From Entoloma clypeatum (Eukaryota; Basidiomycota; Agaricomycetes; Agaricales; Entolomataceae): DNA of 64,000 nt. Shown one piece after another: positions 33,570 through 45,347 of the stretch (position 1 is the first letter of the stretch; each line of letters begins with the position of its first letter). Below the pieces are notes generated by a model. That model did not search any database, was not told the DNA's origin, and saw only the letters and a list, made by a program, of their open reading frames with translations. The DNA is taken from assembly GCA_963565915.1 (NCBI GenBank), contig OY751489.1, forward strand, positions 5,084,001 through 5,148,000, given 5' to 3'. A program made the translations under genes and the position numbers.

Positions 33570-33728
33570 ATGCCTGCGAGCCTTGGCGAGCACAAAAACT
33601 CGCAGCAGGGGCTTGGGGGCGGCAGCCCCCAACGAGCTGTGACCTGTGCGAAGCTCAACGGTTGTGAGCTTTTGCGAGCACCGCGAGCAATGCTCACTGC
33701 CGTAGCGAAGCACGGGTTAATAAGCTCG
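33570..33728 (+). other. Structured 3' tail of Helitron 1
   Basis: GC-rich tail with repeated GCGAGC/GCTCGC words and strong hairpins. TTGGGGGC (33613-33620) pairs with GCCCCCAA (33625-33632) around a 4-nt loop, and CCGT..GC-GAA-GC.ACGG lies about 14 nt before the end. The terminal hairpin fits the rolling-circle stop signal of Helitrons. Confidence 0.6.
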
Positions 33729-34009
33729 TCTATAACAAGTGGGAGGGGGGGGGTCGATGACTAAGATTGGTCAGAACTGACTAAGATTGATGAATCTTAG
33801 TAAGCTGAGTCAGGATTGGTAAGTCTTACTTAAGCAAAATCCCTCCCATGTACTGTCCGAGGGCGAAGGCTCCATCATCAATTCATCAAAATTATGTAAG
33901 CAAAAGCGCACCTCTGTTCCTCACCTTCCACATTTCTTTGCTCCCCACCCATCTCTTCCCTCAACATTGGACAAAACACATTGTGTGTGATGTATTGGCC
34001 ATGCATCAA

Positions 34010-34490
34010 TCATTTGGCTGACTTCTATCACTCATTTAAGCAGGCTTTCTCATTGTAATGGCTGATCTGTGTTGATCTACTATCAGATGAGCTGATCTTT
34101 GCTGCTACAGGGTTCTGGGAGGTTGGAATCATCATTCTTGCAAATTATTCAAAGGTAAGTAGTGCTTTGGAGTATGTTACAAGCCATTTGACTGACTTTT
34201 TTCAGCCATTTAACCAGGTTTTGGTTGTTTTGAGATGATCTATCATCAGATAAGCTGATCTTTGTTGATATAGGACTTTTTGAGTATTGACTCACTATTC
34301 TTGCTATTCAGACAAGGTGGGTTATGCATAGCATCATATTATAAGCCATTTTTCTAACTGTTTTCAGTCATTAAACCAGGTTTTAACTCCTTTTAGCCAA
34401 TCTGTCATCATATAAGCTGATTTTTTTTCTGATCTAGGGCATTCTGAGTATTGAATCTTCAATCTTCAAGGTGACGTTATACATTTTGAA
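34010..34490 (+). repeat. Three tandem units of about 160 bp in the Helitron 2 leader
   Basis: The block ATCAGAT.AGCTGATCTTTG recurs at about 34084, 34245 and 34406. Each copy is preceded by CATTT...TTTCAG.CATTTAA.CAGG and followed by an A/T-rich ATTCTTGC-type segment and AAGGT. The units have drifted. They lie upstream of the split start codon, in what should be the 5' UTR. Confidence 0.75.
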
Positions 34491-34517
34491 CAGATTTTAA
34501 GAAAAATTTCATCAAAC

Positions 34518-37500
34518 ATGTGAGTGATGTATATTTCTATCATTTCTGATTAAACTGACTGTCTTAGGTCCACTTCTACTACTCCCCCTGCCACTCCTCA
34601 CCGTCCCACATCCCCATCAACTCCCGAGAGTGCACGCCATAGTGCACGATTGACTGACCGTCTGCGTCGTAACCAGATGACTGATCCTGATCATCGTCGT
34701 AGCCGCAGTGGACGTTCTACACCAGCTGTTGATGCTGCTCCTCTCCTCAATTTTGGATCTATGCTTGCTGCTAATATTCCGCAGGTGTATGTTCCACCTG
34801 TTCATGGATTGTCTAACACCAATCCTATTGCTTCTGTTGCTGGGTCTTCTGCTGCTATGCCTGCTATTTCTGGACCTTCTGTTGCTATGTCTGGAATATC
34901 TGCTGCTGCTGCTATAGATGATCCTTTTATGATACTCAACTTGCCATCTGGGATAAATTATCAGAGACTATCTGAGAACAGTATACTACAAGTACAGCCT
35001 GCAGTTCAGTCTGTTATTTCTGTTGATGATATACCTCAGGTGCAGTTGCCTGAGAACTGGGATAGACCTCTAGAAAATCCTATTCCTATTGTTCCATCTC
35101 TGCCTGCACGTTCAACTAGAAGAGGTACTAGACCACCTATTGGACCTCTTCATCATTTATCAGGGAATCAGGCCAATCCTGCATGGAATAATCTTCACTG
35201 TGGTCAGATTGCTCATCGGGAGCTTGCTGCAAATCATAGAGCTATAACAAACCAGTTAGAACAGATTCGTATTGAAAGAGAAGAGCGTCAAAGACAAATG
35301 GAACTGCAGGCTGAAGCTCTGCAACAGGAGAATATCAGAAGAAGAGAAGAAGAACATAGGAGACACCAGAATGATATGCAAGCATATTTGCATGCACATT
35401 TGCTGGCTGAACTTCAGCAGCGGAAACAGATTCAAAGACAAGAGCAGGAGAGACAAGAGCAAATGCAGGCAGAAATTCTTCAACAGGAACAGATCAGGGC
35501 AGATGAACAGGCAAGGCTTGATGCTCAGTTAGAGGTTGAACAGCAACAACGACGCTTGGCACTGGCTGAAAGACAACAACTTGAGGCTCAACTGGCAGCT
35601 GAAAGAAGAGAAACCAATAATATATTGGCAGAAGAAATGAGACGTCTTGCCCGGATGGATGAGGATCCAGACAGACAACTACGAAATGCTGATGCTGCTC
35701 AGAGATATATGGCTTATGTGCGACAGCTGGAAGCTGAACGACAAGCAGAACTTGATGATGATGTTGATCCATGTCAAAGACAAATAGAAGAAGATCGACG
35801 ACTGGCACAACAAGAACAAGAAGAACTAGAGAGACAGCAGGCTCTTCAAGATGATCTTGCCAGACTAGAGCGTATAAACAGACGAGAACAAGAGCGAGCT
35901 CAGCAGGAAGATAATGAGGAGGAGGAGGAGGAGGAGATAATCAATCAAAATCAAAATATCTCTGCTGCACCTGCATTGGCCCCTTATCAACAACAGCCTC
36001 AACAGAATCAGCCTCAGAGAAATAACAGACAGACTATACCTTTGGGTTATGGTCCATACAGATCACCAGAGCCTGAGCCTCATTATCTGGGTCCTATGAA
36101 TATTGAATGCTCTCACTGCAATGCTCTACATTTTGATTCTGAAAAACTCTCAAAGTCAACCAAGAATAATCCAAAGTTTGGCATATGTTGTCTTCAAGGC
36201 CAAGTAAAGCTTACTCCTCTGAGACCACCACCACCTGAACTTTGGAGACTGTTTTCTGGCTCACATGAATACTCTGCACATTTTATAGAAAATATCCGCC
36301 AATACAATGCAGCATTTGCATTTACTTCTCTGGGGGTTAACATTGACCATTCTGTTCTTTCTACTGCCGGTGCACCTGCACCATATACTTTTCGTATAAA
36401 TGGTGAACTTCATCATCGATGTGGTACTCTATTACCACAAGAAGGTGAAGTACCAAGATATGCTCAAATATATATAAATGATCCTGCTGTTCAACAACAA
36501 ATACGCATGGGAAGAAATCCCAATCTAAGATCTGAAGTTGTGGCTGATCTTCAGGCCATGCTGCTTAATGTTCATCCTTATATTCAACTGTATCAACAAG
36601 CTATCCAGAGAATACGTGAAGAACCTGCTGAACAACAGCAGAATTTTCAGATGGTACTCCGATCTGACTGGGGTGATCAAAGAAGATACAATGATGTAAC
36701 TGCTCAAGATGAAATAGCTGTCTTGATACCAGGAGATGGAACTCAAGAATATTCCAATCACAGAGATATTGTTCTTCGTCTAAAAGATGGAGCTCTGCAC
36801 CGGATCAGTCATCTTCATAAATCTTATGCCTCTCTGCATTATGTTTTGTTATTTCCCTATGGTGAAAATGGATGGTTTCCTGCTATTCCATCATATCCTG
36901 GCCCTGATGGAAAAGTCAGATGTAAATTTGTTAGTGAAAGATGCTACTATGCACATCGTATACATTACAGAGAAGTCAATATCAGAGATCTACCTCCATT
37001 GTTCTGGGGATCAAAGCTACTTCAGCAGTTTGTTGTTGATGCTTGGGCTTCTACTCAACAGAACCTATTGAACTGGACTAGACACAATCAGAAAAAAATA
37101 AGAGCTGAAGTTTATCAAGGCCTTCAGGATGTGGTTCGGGATGACACAAATGCTGAGTTTGACCTTGCTAATCATGGCCAGCGTATCATTCTTCCATCTT
37201 CTTTTATTGGAAGTGAACGACATATGCAGCAGCTATTTCAAGATTCTATGGCAATCTGCCGGGCTTTTAGCAAGCCTGATATCTTCTTGACTATGACTGC
37301 TGATCCATCTTGGCCTGAGATTCTGGAAAATCTTCTCACAAATCCGAATGGAAGAAAACAAACTGTTTCTGATAGACCAGATATTGTTGTGCGTGTGTTT
37401 GAAGAAAAAAAGAATGCTTTGTTGAAAGAAATAAAAGAAGGTCGTGTCTTTGGAAAGGTTGCTGCTATGGTTCATACAATTGAATTTCAGAAAAGAGGTC

Positions 37501-40334
37501 TTCCTCATATGCATCTGCTAATCTTCCTTGATGAGAGTTGCAAAATTAGAAGTGCTGAAGATGTGGATCGTATTGTCTGTGCTGAGATTCCTGACAAGAA
37601 TGAACATCCAATACTATATGATGTTGTAACAAAGTCTATGGTTCATGGTCCCTGCAGTGAACGATGTATGATAAATAACAAATGCAGAAAAGACTTTCCA
37701 AAGTCTTATCAGCCAACTACACTATATGGAGATGATGGCTATCCAAAATACAGAAGACGTGATAATGGTGTTCACTTTCAAAAGGGTGATTATATCTATA
37801 CCAACAAGTATGTACCTTTTTGCTTTCAAACAAGATCCTATGCTAATATTGGTCTTATCAGAGATGTGGTACCATACAACCCTTATCTGTCTGCCAAATA
37901 CAGATGTCACATCAATGTTGAAATCTGTGCTTCTATTCATGCTGTCAAGTATATTCACAAGTACATCTATAAAGGCTTTGATAAAACTACTATTGAACTC
38001 TCATCTGGAGCTCAAAGAGATGAAATCAAGGAATTTCTTGATGCACGTTATATATCTGCATCTGAAGCATGCTGGCGCATCTTTGAATTTTCCATGCACT
38101 CTGAATCACCAGCTGTGTATCGTTTGCCTGTTCATTTGCCAAACCAACAGTTGGTTTATTATAATGAAGAAGATACTATTGATGAGGTTTTATCACGGAG
38201 AAATATCAATGAAACTCAACTGACTGCATGGTTCAAAATAAATGCTGATGATAATAATATAGAAGCACGGCAGATTCTTTATCAAGATTTTCCTAAAAAA
38301 TATTCTTTTAATAAAAAAACCAAAAAGTGGACACTTCGGACTAGGAGTCCACCTGCTATTGGACGCATGTACTTTGCATCTCCTGCTCAAGGAGAGCGGT
38401 TTTATCTAAGACTATTATTGACTGTTATTCCTGGAGCTACTTCTTTCCAATATCTGCGTACTTTCAATGGAGAGACATTTGATTCTTTTAAAGCTGTCTG
38501 TCTGCAGCGTGGGTTATTGGAAGACGATTATGAGTGGGAACAGTGTTTGAGAGAGGCTACACAGATGCAGCCTGGCTCATCACTCAGATCATTGTTTGCT
38601 ATTATACTATTGAACTGCTTTCCTGCTCAACCAGATATTCTATGGGATAAATTCAAGCTTGATATATGTGATGATCTGAGAGTTAGACTGGAAAGAATGC
38701 TTCCAAACTATGATTTATCAGAAGATGAAATTTATGATTATGGACTATATCTATTGAACAATATTCTCATGAAGTCTGGCAAAACTTTGAAGGATTTTCC
38801 ACCCATGCCATTGCCTGTTAGAAATGACTGGAATCAACATCTCTCCAACAATTATCTACTGCATGAACAATTAGACTATGATCATGATGAACTCATTCAG
38901 TTGGTGGAAAGAAATTGTCAGTCTTTTAATAATGAACAACGATCTGTTTATAATGCTGTACTCGATTCTGTCAATAATAACCTGGGAAAAATGCTTTTTA
39001 TCCACAGTGGTGGTGGTGGTGGAAAAACCTTTTTGTGTAATACAATTGCTGCCACAGTTAGATCTGAGGAAGGTGGTGTTGCATTGTGTGTTGCATCCTC
39101 TGGCATTGCTGCATTGCTTCTTGAGGGTGGTCGAACTGCACACTCAAGGTTCAAAATACCCATTCACATCAATGAAACATCTGTCGCATCACTCAAACGC
39201 AGTCTACCAATCTATGAGGTTTTACAAAAGACAAAAGTTATTATCTGGGATGAAGTTCCAATGCAACACAAGTATGCTATTGATGCTGTTGATCGGGGTC
39301 TTAGAGATCTGTTAGACAAACCCAATGCATCTTTTGGAGGAATAACAGTAGTCTTTGGTGGTGACTTTCGACAAACACTTCCTGTAGTACCTCAAGGAAC
39401 TAGAGAACAAATTGTCAATGCCTCTCTTTGCAAAGGCAATCTCTGGGGACAGGTGGAAGTCCACTATCTGACACAAAATATGCGCTTGGACAGAACTCCC
39501 GACAGTGACAGACATGCTGCTTGGCTGCTGAATATTGGAGCTGGAACCGGTAGTGATAATCAAGATACTGTGCAATTACCTGAGCAAATGTGCTTCACAG
39601 ATAATACACTTGACAATCTTATTGCATCAACATATCCAAACATCTCTGGAGACAATGATAAAGAAGATCAGTACTTCTTGGACAGAACAATTTTGTCTCC
39701 CAAAAACAATGATGTTGATGCTATTAATGATGTTATACTTGATACAATTTATCCCAATCGTGAGAAGCATGTTATGTTGAGTGCAGATTCTGTCAACCTT
39801 GATGATAATGGAACAAATCAGCCATATCCTGTGGAATTTCTCAATTCACTCAAAGCAAGTGGTTTACCACTTTCAAAACTCACAATGAAAACTGGATGTC
39901 CCCTCATGGTTCTTCGTAATCTGGAAGCATCCAAAGGTCTTTGCAATGGAACACGTTTAATAGTTCTTGCTGTTGGTCAACGTGTTCTGAAATGTAGAAT
40001 CATTAGTGGTGATCAAAAGTTTGCAGGACAACTGGCATTGATTCCAAGAATTACTTTGGAACCATCTGCAGAAACACTTCCTATTCCACTCAGACGAAGA
40101 CAATTTCCTGTCCGTCTTGCATTTGCAATGACAATCAACAAATCCCAAGGCCAGTCAGTCAAAAATGTAGGACTTGATCTGCGCACACCTGTCTTTTCTC
40201 ATGGGCAACTCTATGTCGCATTGTCACGATGTACTTCCGGTGATCGCATCAAAGTTTTGCTCCCAGCAGGCAATGAAGATAGAAAAACTGCAAATATTGT
40301 ATACAGAGATGTTTTCAGTGGTCTAATATTGTGA
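34518..40334 (+). CDS. Helitron 2 RepHel transposase, about 1,904 aa
   Basis: Same function and layout as the first copy. Exons: 34518-34519 (AT), 34568-37807 and 37862-40334. Intron 34520-34567 (GTGAGT...CTTAG) completes ATG and gives MSTSTTPPATPHRPTSPSTPESARHSAR in two overlapping blocks, aligned with Helitron 1. Intron 37808-37861 (GTATGT...TATCAG) is 54 nt, in frame and stopless; removing it joins YTNK to DVVPYNPYL, as in Helitron 1. A Gln/Glu/Arg coiled coil spans about 200-460. The HUH motif GLPHMHLLIF is near 978, Walker A SGGGGGKTF near 1460, Walker B IIWDEVPM near 1543 and the C-terminal TINKSQGQS near 1838. The last exon is exactly as long (2,473 nt) as in Helitron 1. No lesion was seen. 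Confidence 0.94.
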
Positions 40335-40536
40335 GTACAATTACTATTCTGACAGCCTATAATAACCGGACTCTGTCATAGATGAATAATTTACACATAA
40401 TTCAGGGGGTGGGGGGTGCAACTAAATATTGTAGATAGACCATTATTTCAATGAATGAGGAGAATTAATACCATCTCCACCCTCCCCCACCCCCCGGAGG
40501 GGGGTGCAACTAAATAATAATATATAGTCCCTCCAT

Positions 40537-40586
40537 GCCGTATGATGCATCACACTCCGCGCCATACGGCACGGGTCATACCCTCG
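40537..40586 (+). other. 3' terminal hairpins of Helitron 2
   Basis: GCCGTATG (40537-40544) pairs perfectly with CATACGGC (40563-40570) across an 18-nt loop. A second small stem GGGT-CAT-ACCC follows, and the element is taken to end at CTCG (40586). Confidence 0.65.
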
Positions 40587-41438
40587 TATTAATTGGTGTG
40601 TTATCTGGTTCATTGATTACCCATAAACTCTATATAATCCTGCTAACCCCCTCAATAAGGAGCAGCTCTCGAAATTCAAAATTTATTCTTGAGGACCAAA
40701 TCAAGCACGGACAATGGACTCGAGAGCAAGACTGATGTATTCATATGCTATGGAATACAACATGAAATGTACAATGACTGCGAAAGGACAAGGGGGCTGT
40801 CGTAGATGCCGCGGCGGACTCGGGCCTCACGAATAGGTAAGTACGACGCGCGGGAGTCAAAGTCATGGGTACGGAATAGTAGCTGGATTGATATCAAAAG
40901 CTGAAATATATTTGTCAACCTCTATATCTGTAAATTGTCGAAAGGAAGACTCACTAGGCCACTTCCCTATCCAATGAAACCATTGTCTGCGTGGTGTAAG
41001 GGATGTGAACGAGGACAGGGAAACGAAAGTTAAAGAATTTACAAATTATCGGTATGGCAGAATGGCACCTGCTTCAGTGTGCTCCAACGAAAACGGTTAG
41101 TGTACGAAGGAGATAGAGGATTCGGAACTTTCAAATTATGTTGCTATTGTGACATCCGCGCTTGTTGAATGATTTCCTCTGTCAATCCAACGGGTTTTGG
41201 GGGAAGATGGGGGTTGTTTGTTGAAGGAAAGATTGAAGACGCAAGGTCGCGCGAGGCTCTCTTATTGGGCGAAGGTGTGACGACTGTCACATCTTCGTGG
41301 CACTGCCTCAAGGTCCTTCCGAGTTAACAATAAGAACTCAGGTGAGTCTTTCGACCCTCAACCAGATTGAGACTTGAGCGGAAGCCACCCCACAACTTCC
41401 GGCAGCCTGTTTGTGATACCGTCTGCAAATAAGGCAGC
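40587..41438. other. Right flank of the Helitrons; no gene recognised
   Basis: Host-like sequence starting TATTAATTGG. Short ORFs only. Confidence 0.45.
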
Positions 41439-41747
41439 TCAATCCCACCAAATTTGGACAATGTAGGGTCCCTGCCAAGTCGGACTCAATATCGGATGTC
41501 CCCGTATCGCAACCGTATCGTTTACCAGGTTGCTCGTCGACGCGTCAAAATCAATCAGTAATGTAAGTTTCGCAGTCTGATGAAGATGATTCGTAATTAA
41601 GTCCTCTACCCACGACAACAAATCAAATGGCATACATAACTCCGAGTCCTCTGCCGAACACCTCAGCCATGTCGTGGCTCCCCCTTGGGCGTGACTTATC
41701 CAGGCGAATATCCACACAAGTTCGTCAAACTCTTCACGGAACACCAT
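41439..41747 (-). CDS. Hypothetical protein, 102 aa
   Basis: An ATG-initiated ORF (MVFREEFDELVWIFAW) with an amino-acid mix that looks coding, but no family was recognised. It contains FDLLSWVEDLI and LTLLIDFDASTSN. It could be an exon or a remnant. No nearby partner. Confidence 0.25.
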   Translation of the reverse strand: MVFREEFDELVWIFAWISHAQGGATTWLRCSAEDSELCMPFDLLSWVEDLITNHLHQTAKLTLLIDFDASTSNLVNDTVAIRGHPILSPTWQGPYIVQIWWD

Positions 41748-42655
41748 CTCAACAGTTTCTGTACGAACTTCATTTATGGCATTTAGAAATATCTAATCTA
41801 CTTTTCACTTTTCAGCACCGTTGTTTAGTGAACCGGTAAAATATGTTATCTACCGTTATCTTGTTCATTGAATAAGCTAAGTGTTTACCATGTTCATTGA
41901 GGAAATTTTCATTCACTGACTCTGCTCTAAACCAAATGAGGCCCATGAGGGTTTCGGGTTTTTCCCGATGCAGCAGGTGTGTAGCGCGACGAAATACGAG
42001 TACAATAATAAATGCGCAGTGTGATTCGACCACAAACGAGTTCCGAAAAAAACAACAAAAAGAAAACAAGGAACCGGCGGCCAAATTGGGGACGGGGAGA
42101 CCTGTTGTGCTGGACACCTACAGCGTCCTGTGATTGTGTTGATGGCAATTTCCGTACTGTTAGTCAATTAGTTTTGCAAACTAGGTAACTACTAATGGCT
42201 TCGATAGGGACGTGGCACGGAATGCGTCCGAGCGTCGGTATCAACTTCGAAAGGAGACAGGGATACGCTCGAGGGTAGTGCTGGATTGAACGAAACGGCT
42301 CACTGGGCGTTTTCCCAGCGCAATTGGGTTTCCGCTGTTTGAGATGTTGTGCAAATGTGCTGCACCAGCGGCAAATGAAAGTCATTGGGTTTTCCCGATG
42401 ACGTCGTCATATTCGTCTCATTGTCAGACACAAGCTTTGACCTCCTTTCTATTCCACTATGCCCTGTCTCAATCGCGTCTTCTACTCTCGACCGATAAAA
42501 AAAAGGTAAATCATACTTTTTCGATAATGTGCACGTCATGACCTTCTTGGGTAGTGCTTCTGGATTCCGTACACAGGAGTTTCGGGTAGCGCGATCAGGA
42601 CCAGACAGAAAGTTGTCCAATGTAAGTTCGATGTCTGTACTATGTATATATCTTA

Positions 42656-43324
42656 ATGCGAGGGTATGCATCAGCACAATATCGGAAATTGCCGCCCTCC
42701 CTCGGACTTCACGTATCGCCAAAGTTCAAATGTGACCCCATAATCGCCTGCGACATTCCTCTCAACTGCAACGATCTCGGCGCACTCTGGCATCATCTTC
42801 CAAGGAGCATCGTCCCTAGGAATTGGTCCTGTAACTGGCACCGATATCGACATCTTAGTTCTTTCTTGCAGAGTCTACTAAGTCAAAGATACGACATCTG
42901 CGACCTTGAGATTCGCCTCACCTCCCTTTACGGGGTCGCACCACCTGTGAAGGGAGTCATGTATCGCCTCATTGAACCAGATGGGTCGGGTCCTTACGGC
43001 TACGAAGAAGGGCTAGACGAGTCTATCATTCTTCAAGACGCACTTGAAGACTATTACTTCCACTACGAGAAGGCATATGGCGACTTCGAGATCATAGCCA
43101 AGTTTCGTGCTCCCCGTGGAATCATGCCCGCAGATTTCGTAAAGCACCATTTCAAGGGCGCAGTCATGGGCATTGATATGGACGAAGTGGATTGTGGGGA
43201 CCCGGAAAACCACCTCAGGTTGGAGAGGCAGCAAGTGGAGCTAGCGACACGTTGCAAAGATGCTAGGAAGCGTTCAGAGTGTGCATGTGTAAAATGGCCA
43301 GGACGACCAAAGTTCAGTAGGTAG
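42656..43324 (+). CDS. Hypothetical protein, up to 222 aa, acidic
   Basis: A single open frame starting at ATG 42656, with balanced composition. The stretch from LEIRLTSLYGVAPPVKG through DGSGPYGYEEG, DYYFHYEKAYGDFEIIAKF and MGIDMDEVDCGDPENH looks like a globular domain. The protein ends in a Cys/Lys/Arg-rich tail. It is not recognised. A GTAAGT donor at 42622 and a TCAG near 42670 suggest an upstream exon, so the start is uncertain. Confidence 0.4.
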   Translation: MRGYASAQYRKLPPSLGLHVSPKFKCDPIIACDIPLNCNDLGALWHHLPRSIVPRNWSCNWHRYRHLSSFLQSLLSQRYDICDLEIRLTSLYGVAPPVKGVMYRLIEPDGSGPYGYEEGLDESIILQDALEDYYFHYEKAYGDFEIIAKFRAPRGIMPADFVKHHFKGAVMGIDMDEVDCGDPENHLRLERQQVELATRCKDARKRSECACVKWPGRPKFSR

Positions 43325-45347
43325 AGTGATCTGTATGATGTATCATTTATCCTCCGCGGCACAGTTCCGCTGTGGCTGATTGCCTCGCGCTGACCTGGGA
43401 ACTGCGCAAGAGCCGGCATCCCTGCCATCGTCGTAGTATCGACATCTAGAAAAATACCTACGCCAGTTTACAACCGCGTGACGAGATACATAGACGATCA
43501 GTTGTATCGACGATGCCGTACAGTTGCGGATGAGAGTGGACAATGACAAGGACAAAGGAGGAGAGAAAAAGAAAAAGAACAAAAAGCTCACGTCAGACGA
43601 TCACAGGTCCTCCTTAAGGTATGTCTCCGCATCTGCCTCATACATCTGCCCCACACACTTGGTCCCTTCTCCCTCAGCCCCAGGATCCCCTCAATCCGTC
43701 GATATCGGCCTCAACCTCTGCGTCAGCGTCCGCATATGAATCATCGGCTACACTGACGTCCATCGTCGCTGGCGACCTCGACACCTTCCGACTTCCGTTC
43801 CTGCTCGCACCACCCTGCTTCTGTCCATGGCGTCTCAAGGCACCCGCTCGCCCCCCACCTCCATCATGATGCCCGTTCTTCGACGGGACGGCCAAGGACG
43901 GCCTCGCAGCTTCGATCCTTCTCCCGATTGCCGAGGTGGGTATCATCCTCGTTGAGGACCATAATCCTGGGAAGGGTAGGGCTCGACGGTTCTCGTCCTG
44001 TCGGACAGGGTTGTGCTAGCTGCGATGTGGTCGACGCTCGCTGGTTGGTCGACGACGGGGGAGGAACCTATGGCGTTGGCTGCAGCCAAACGGGGTCGGG
44101 TAGAGGCCAGCCGTTGAACGTTGAACGGTGAAGGGAGAGGGTGGGGCGTTTATGGTGAACGCCGGCCGTTGGGAAAGCTGTAGCCATTGAGTGGGGGTGC
44201 ATGGGGCCTGATGTCGCCGTTAAGCGATGTCGGCAAGTTGGGCCAAAGTGCTCGGCTCTCGTATGCTGTCGGACGCGGGTTTCGACGGGAAGGCTAACCG
44301 CGACGGCCATGTTTGAATCCAAAGAAGCCGATGAGACTCCTGCGGTGGAGACGTTGGTCAAAAGAGAAAGAGGAATAAGGCCACACGCACTTCTTCGATT
44401 GAACAGATCAAAACCTGGGTGGCGGGATGGTTCGAACGCTCTCAAAGAGGGTTTCCGCACCAAACACAATCCCAGCACTGATAAGATCCTCCATGGGGCC
44501 ATCTTGCCTCGACATCTCCTGAGACCCAACACATTCGCACCGGGAACGGTGAGAGTACGAGCCAGAGCTACCGCCAGTCCACCTGGCAAAGGACGAGTTC
44601 GTGGTGGTAGAGCTAGGTCTCGCCGAGGTTAATGAGGTTCCGCGGGCGGAGCGGATGCTGAAATTGGAGGGTGTACGGGAAGGCGTGGGATGGCGCTTAA
44701 GTTTTGTATGTTGTAAGGCCGTTGGGAAAGATGGCCTTGTAAAGCCTGATGAATTTGGAGTAGGCGCTGAGAGCGGAGAGTTCGTGGAGTGAGTATATAG
44801 AAGGGAGGAAGGGCTAAGGAGACGTACATGCATCGGAGATACTTACCATCCGCTATATATTTTAGTATATATCACGTTGTGTTGAGAAACCACCTCCTGA
44901 TCCGAGTCCCGACTGCATCTGCCACCGTTTCGAGAATCGGTGGGTATTGGATCGAGGTTTTGGGTTTATCGACATCCTTTTGGTAGAAGTGCCTGTGCAG
45001 TACTTACATAAGGACTGTAATTACACGTCCTCAAGCGACAACGAACGGTGTTTCCTTGGGATTTCTCGTCTCCAGAATCTTCTCTGCACGTCGATCGCCT
45101 GGCTTTTTGCCCTACGAACTCATATGTTCCGTAACCCCCAAGTCGCACCAACACTCCAAATCTCCTCACGCACCTCTCCACTCATCACACAAAGGAATCC
45201 ACCAGAAATGCCCAAGTCCTCGATTGTTCCCCCCCCCATTGTCGGCCACGCCCCACCGTCCACCCCCTCCTGGCTCACCGACTTATTCGAAGACGCCGAC
45301 AAAGACAGCCCGTTCTCCACCCCACTTCCCCTGCCCAACACAGATGC
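43325..45347. other. No convincing gene
   Basis: GC-rich with long overlapping ORFs on both strands that look like composition artefacts. A reverse-strand piece at 43674-43946 (SPATMDVSVADDSYADADAEVE) has some coding character but could not be joined to neighbours. Confidence 0.35.

Larger units (their letters stand above)
26498..33728 (+). mobile_element. Helitron 1, complete (about 7.2 kb)
   Basis: The 5' end TCTATACTAC...TGGGAGGG matches the 5' end of the adjoining Helitron (TCTATAACAAGTGGGAGGG), with the TC start expected of Helitrons. The 3' tail has a CCCCCCTCCGGGGGGTG inverted repeat, GC-rich hairpins and an end CACGGGTTAATAAGCTCG that parallels the other copy. Insertion between A and T fits the family. 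The canonical CTRR end is replaced by CTCG, so the last bases are provisional. It carries one intact RepHel gene. Confidence 0.85.
33729..40586 (+). mobile_element. Helitron 2, complete (about 6.9 kb), directly abutting Helitron 1
   Basis: It starts TCTATAACAAGTGGGAGGG with no spacer after Helitron 1 and ends CACGGGTCATACCCTCG before TATTAATT. CAAAATTATGTAAG is shared by both leaders. The coding part is homologous to Helitron 1 throughout but diverged at DNA level, and more AT-rich in codon use, so it is a related family rather than a recent duplicate. Confidence 0.85.

Noticed and set aside
34650..40334. A single 1,894-aa uninterrupted Helitron 2 protein starting at 34650
   Set aside because: Conserved residues continue upstream of 34650 to the split ATG, and 37808-37861 has full intron signals where Helitron 1 is spliced.
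44068..44833. Long overlapping ORFs on both strands
   Set aside because: GC-rich stretch with open frames on both strands and no domain on either; cannot choose a real one.
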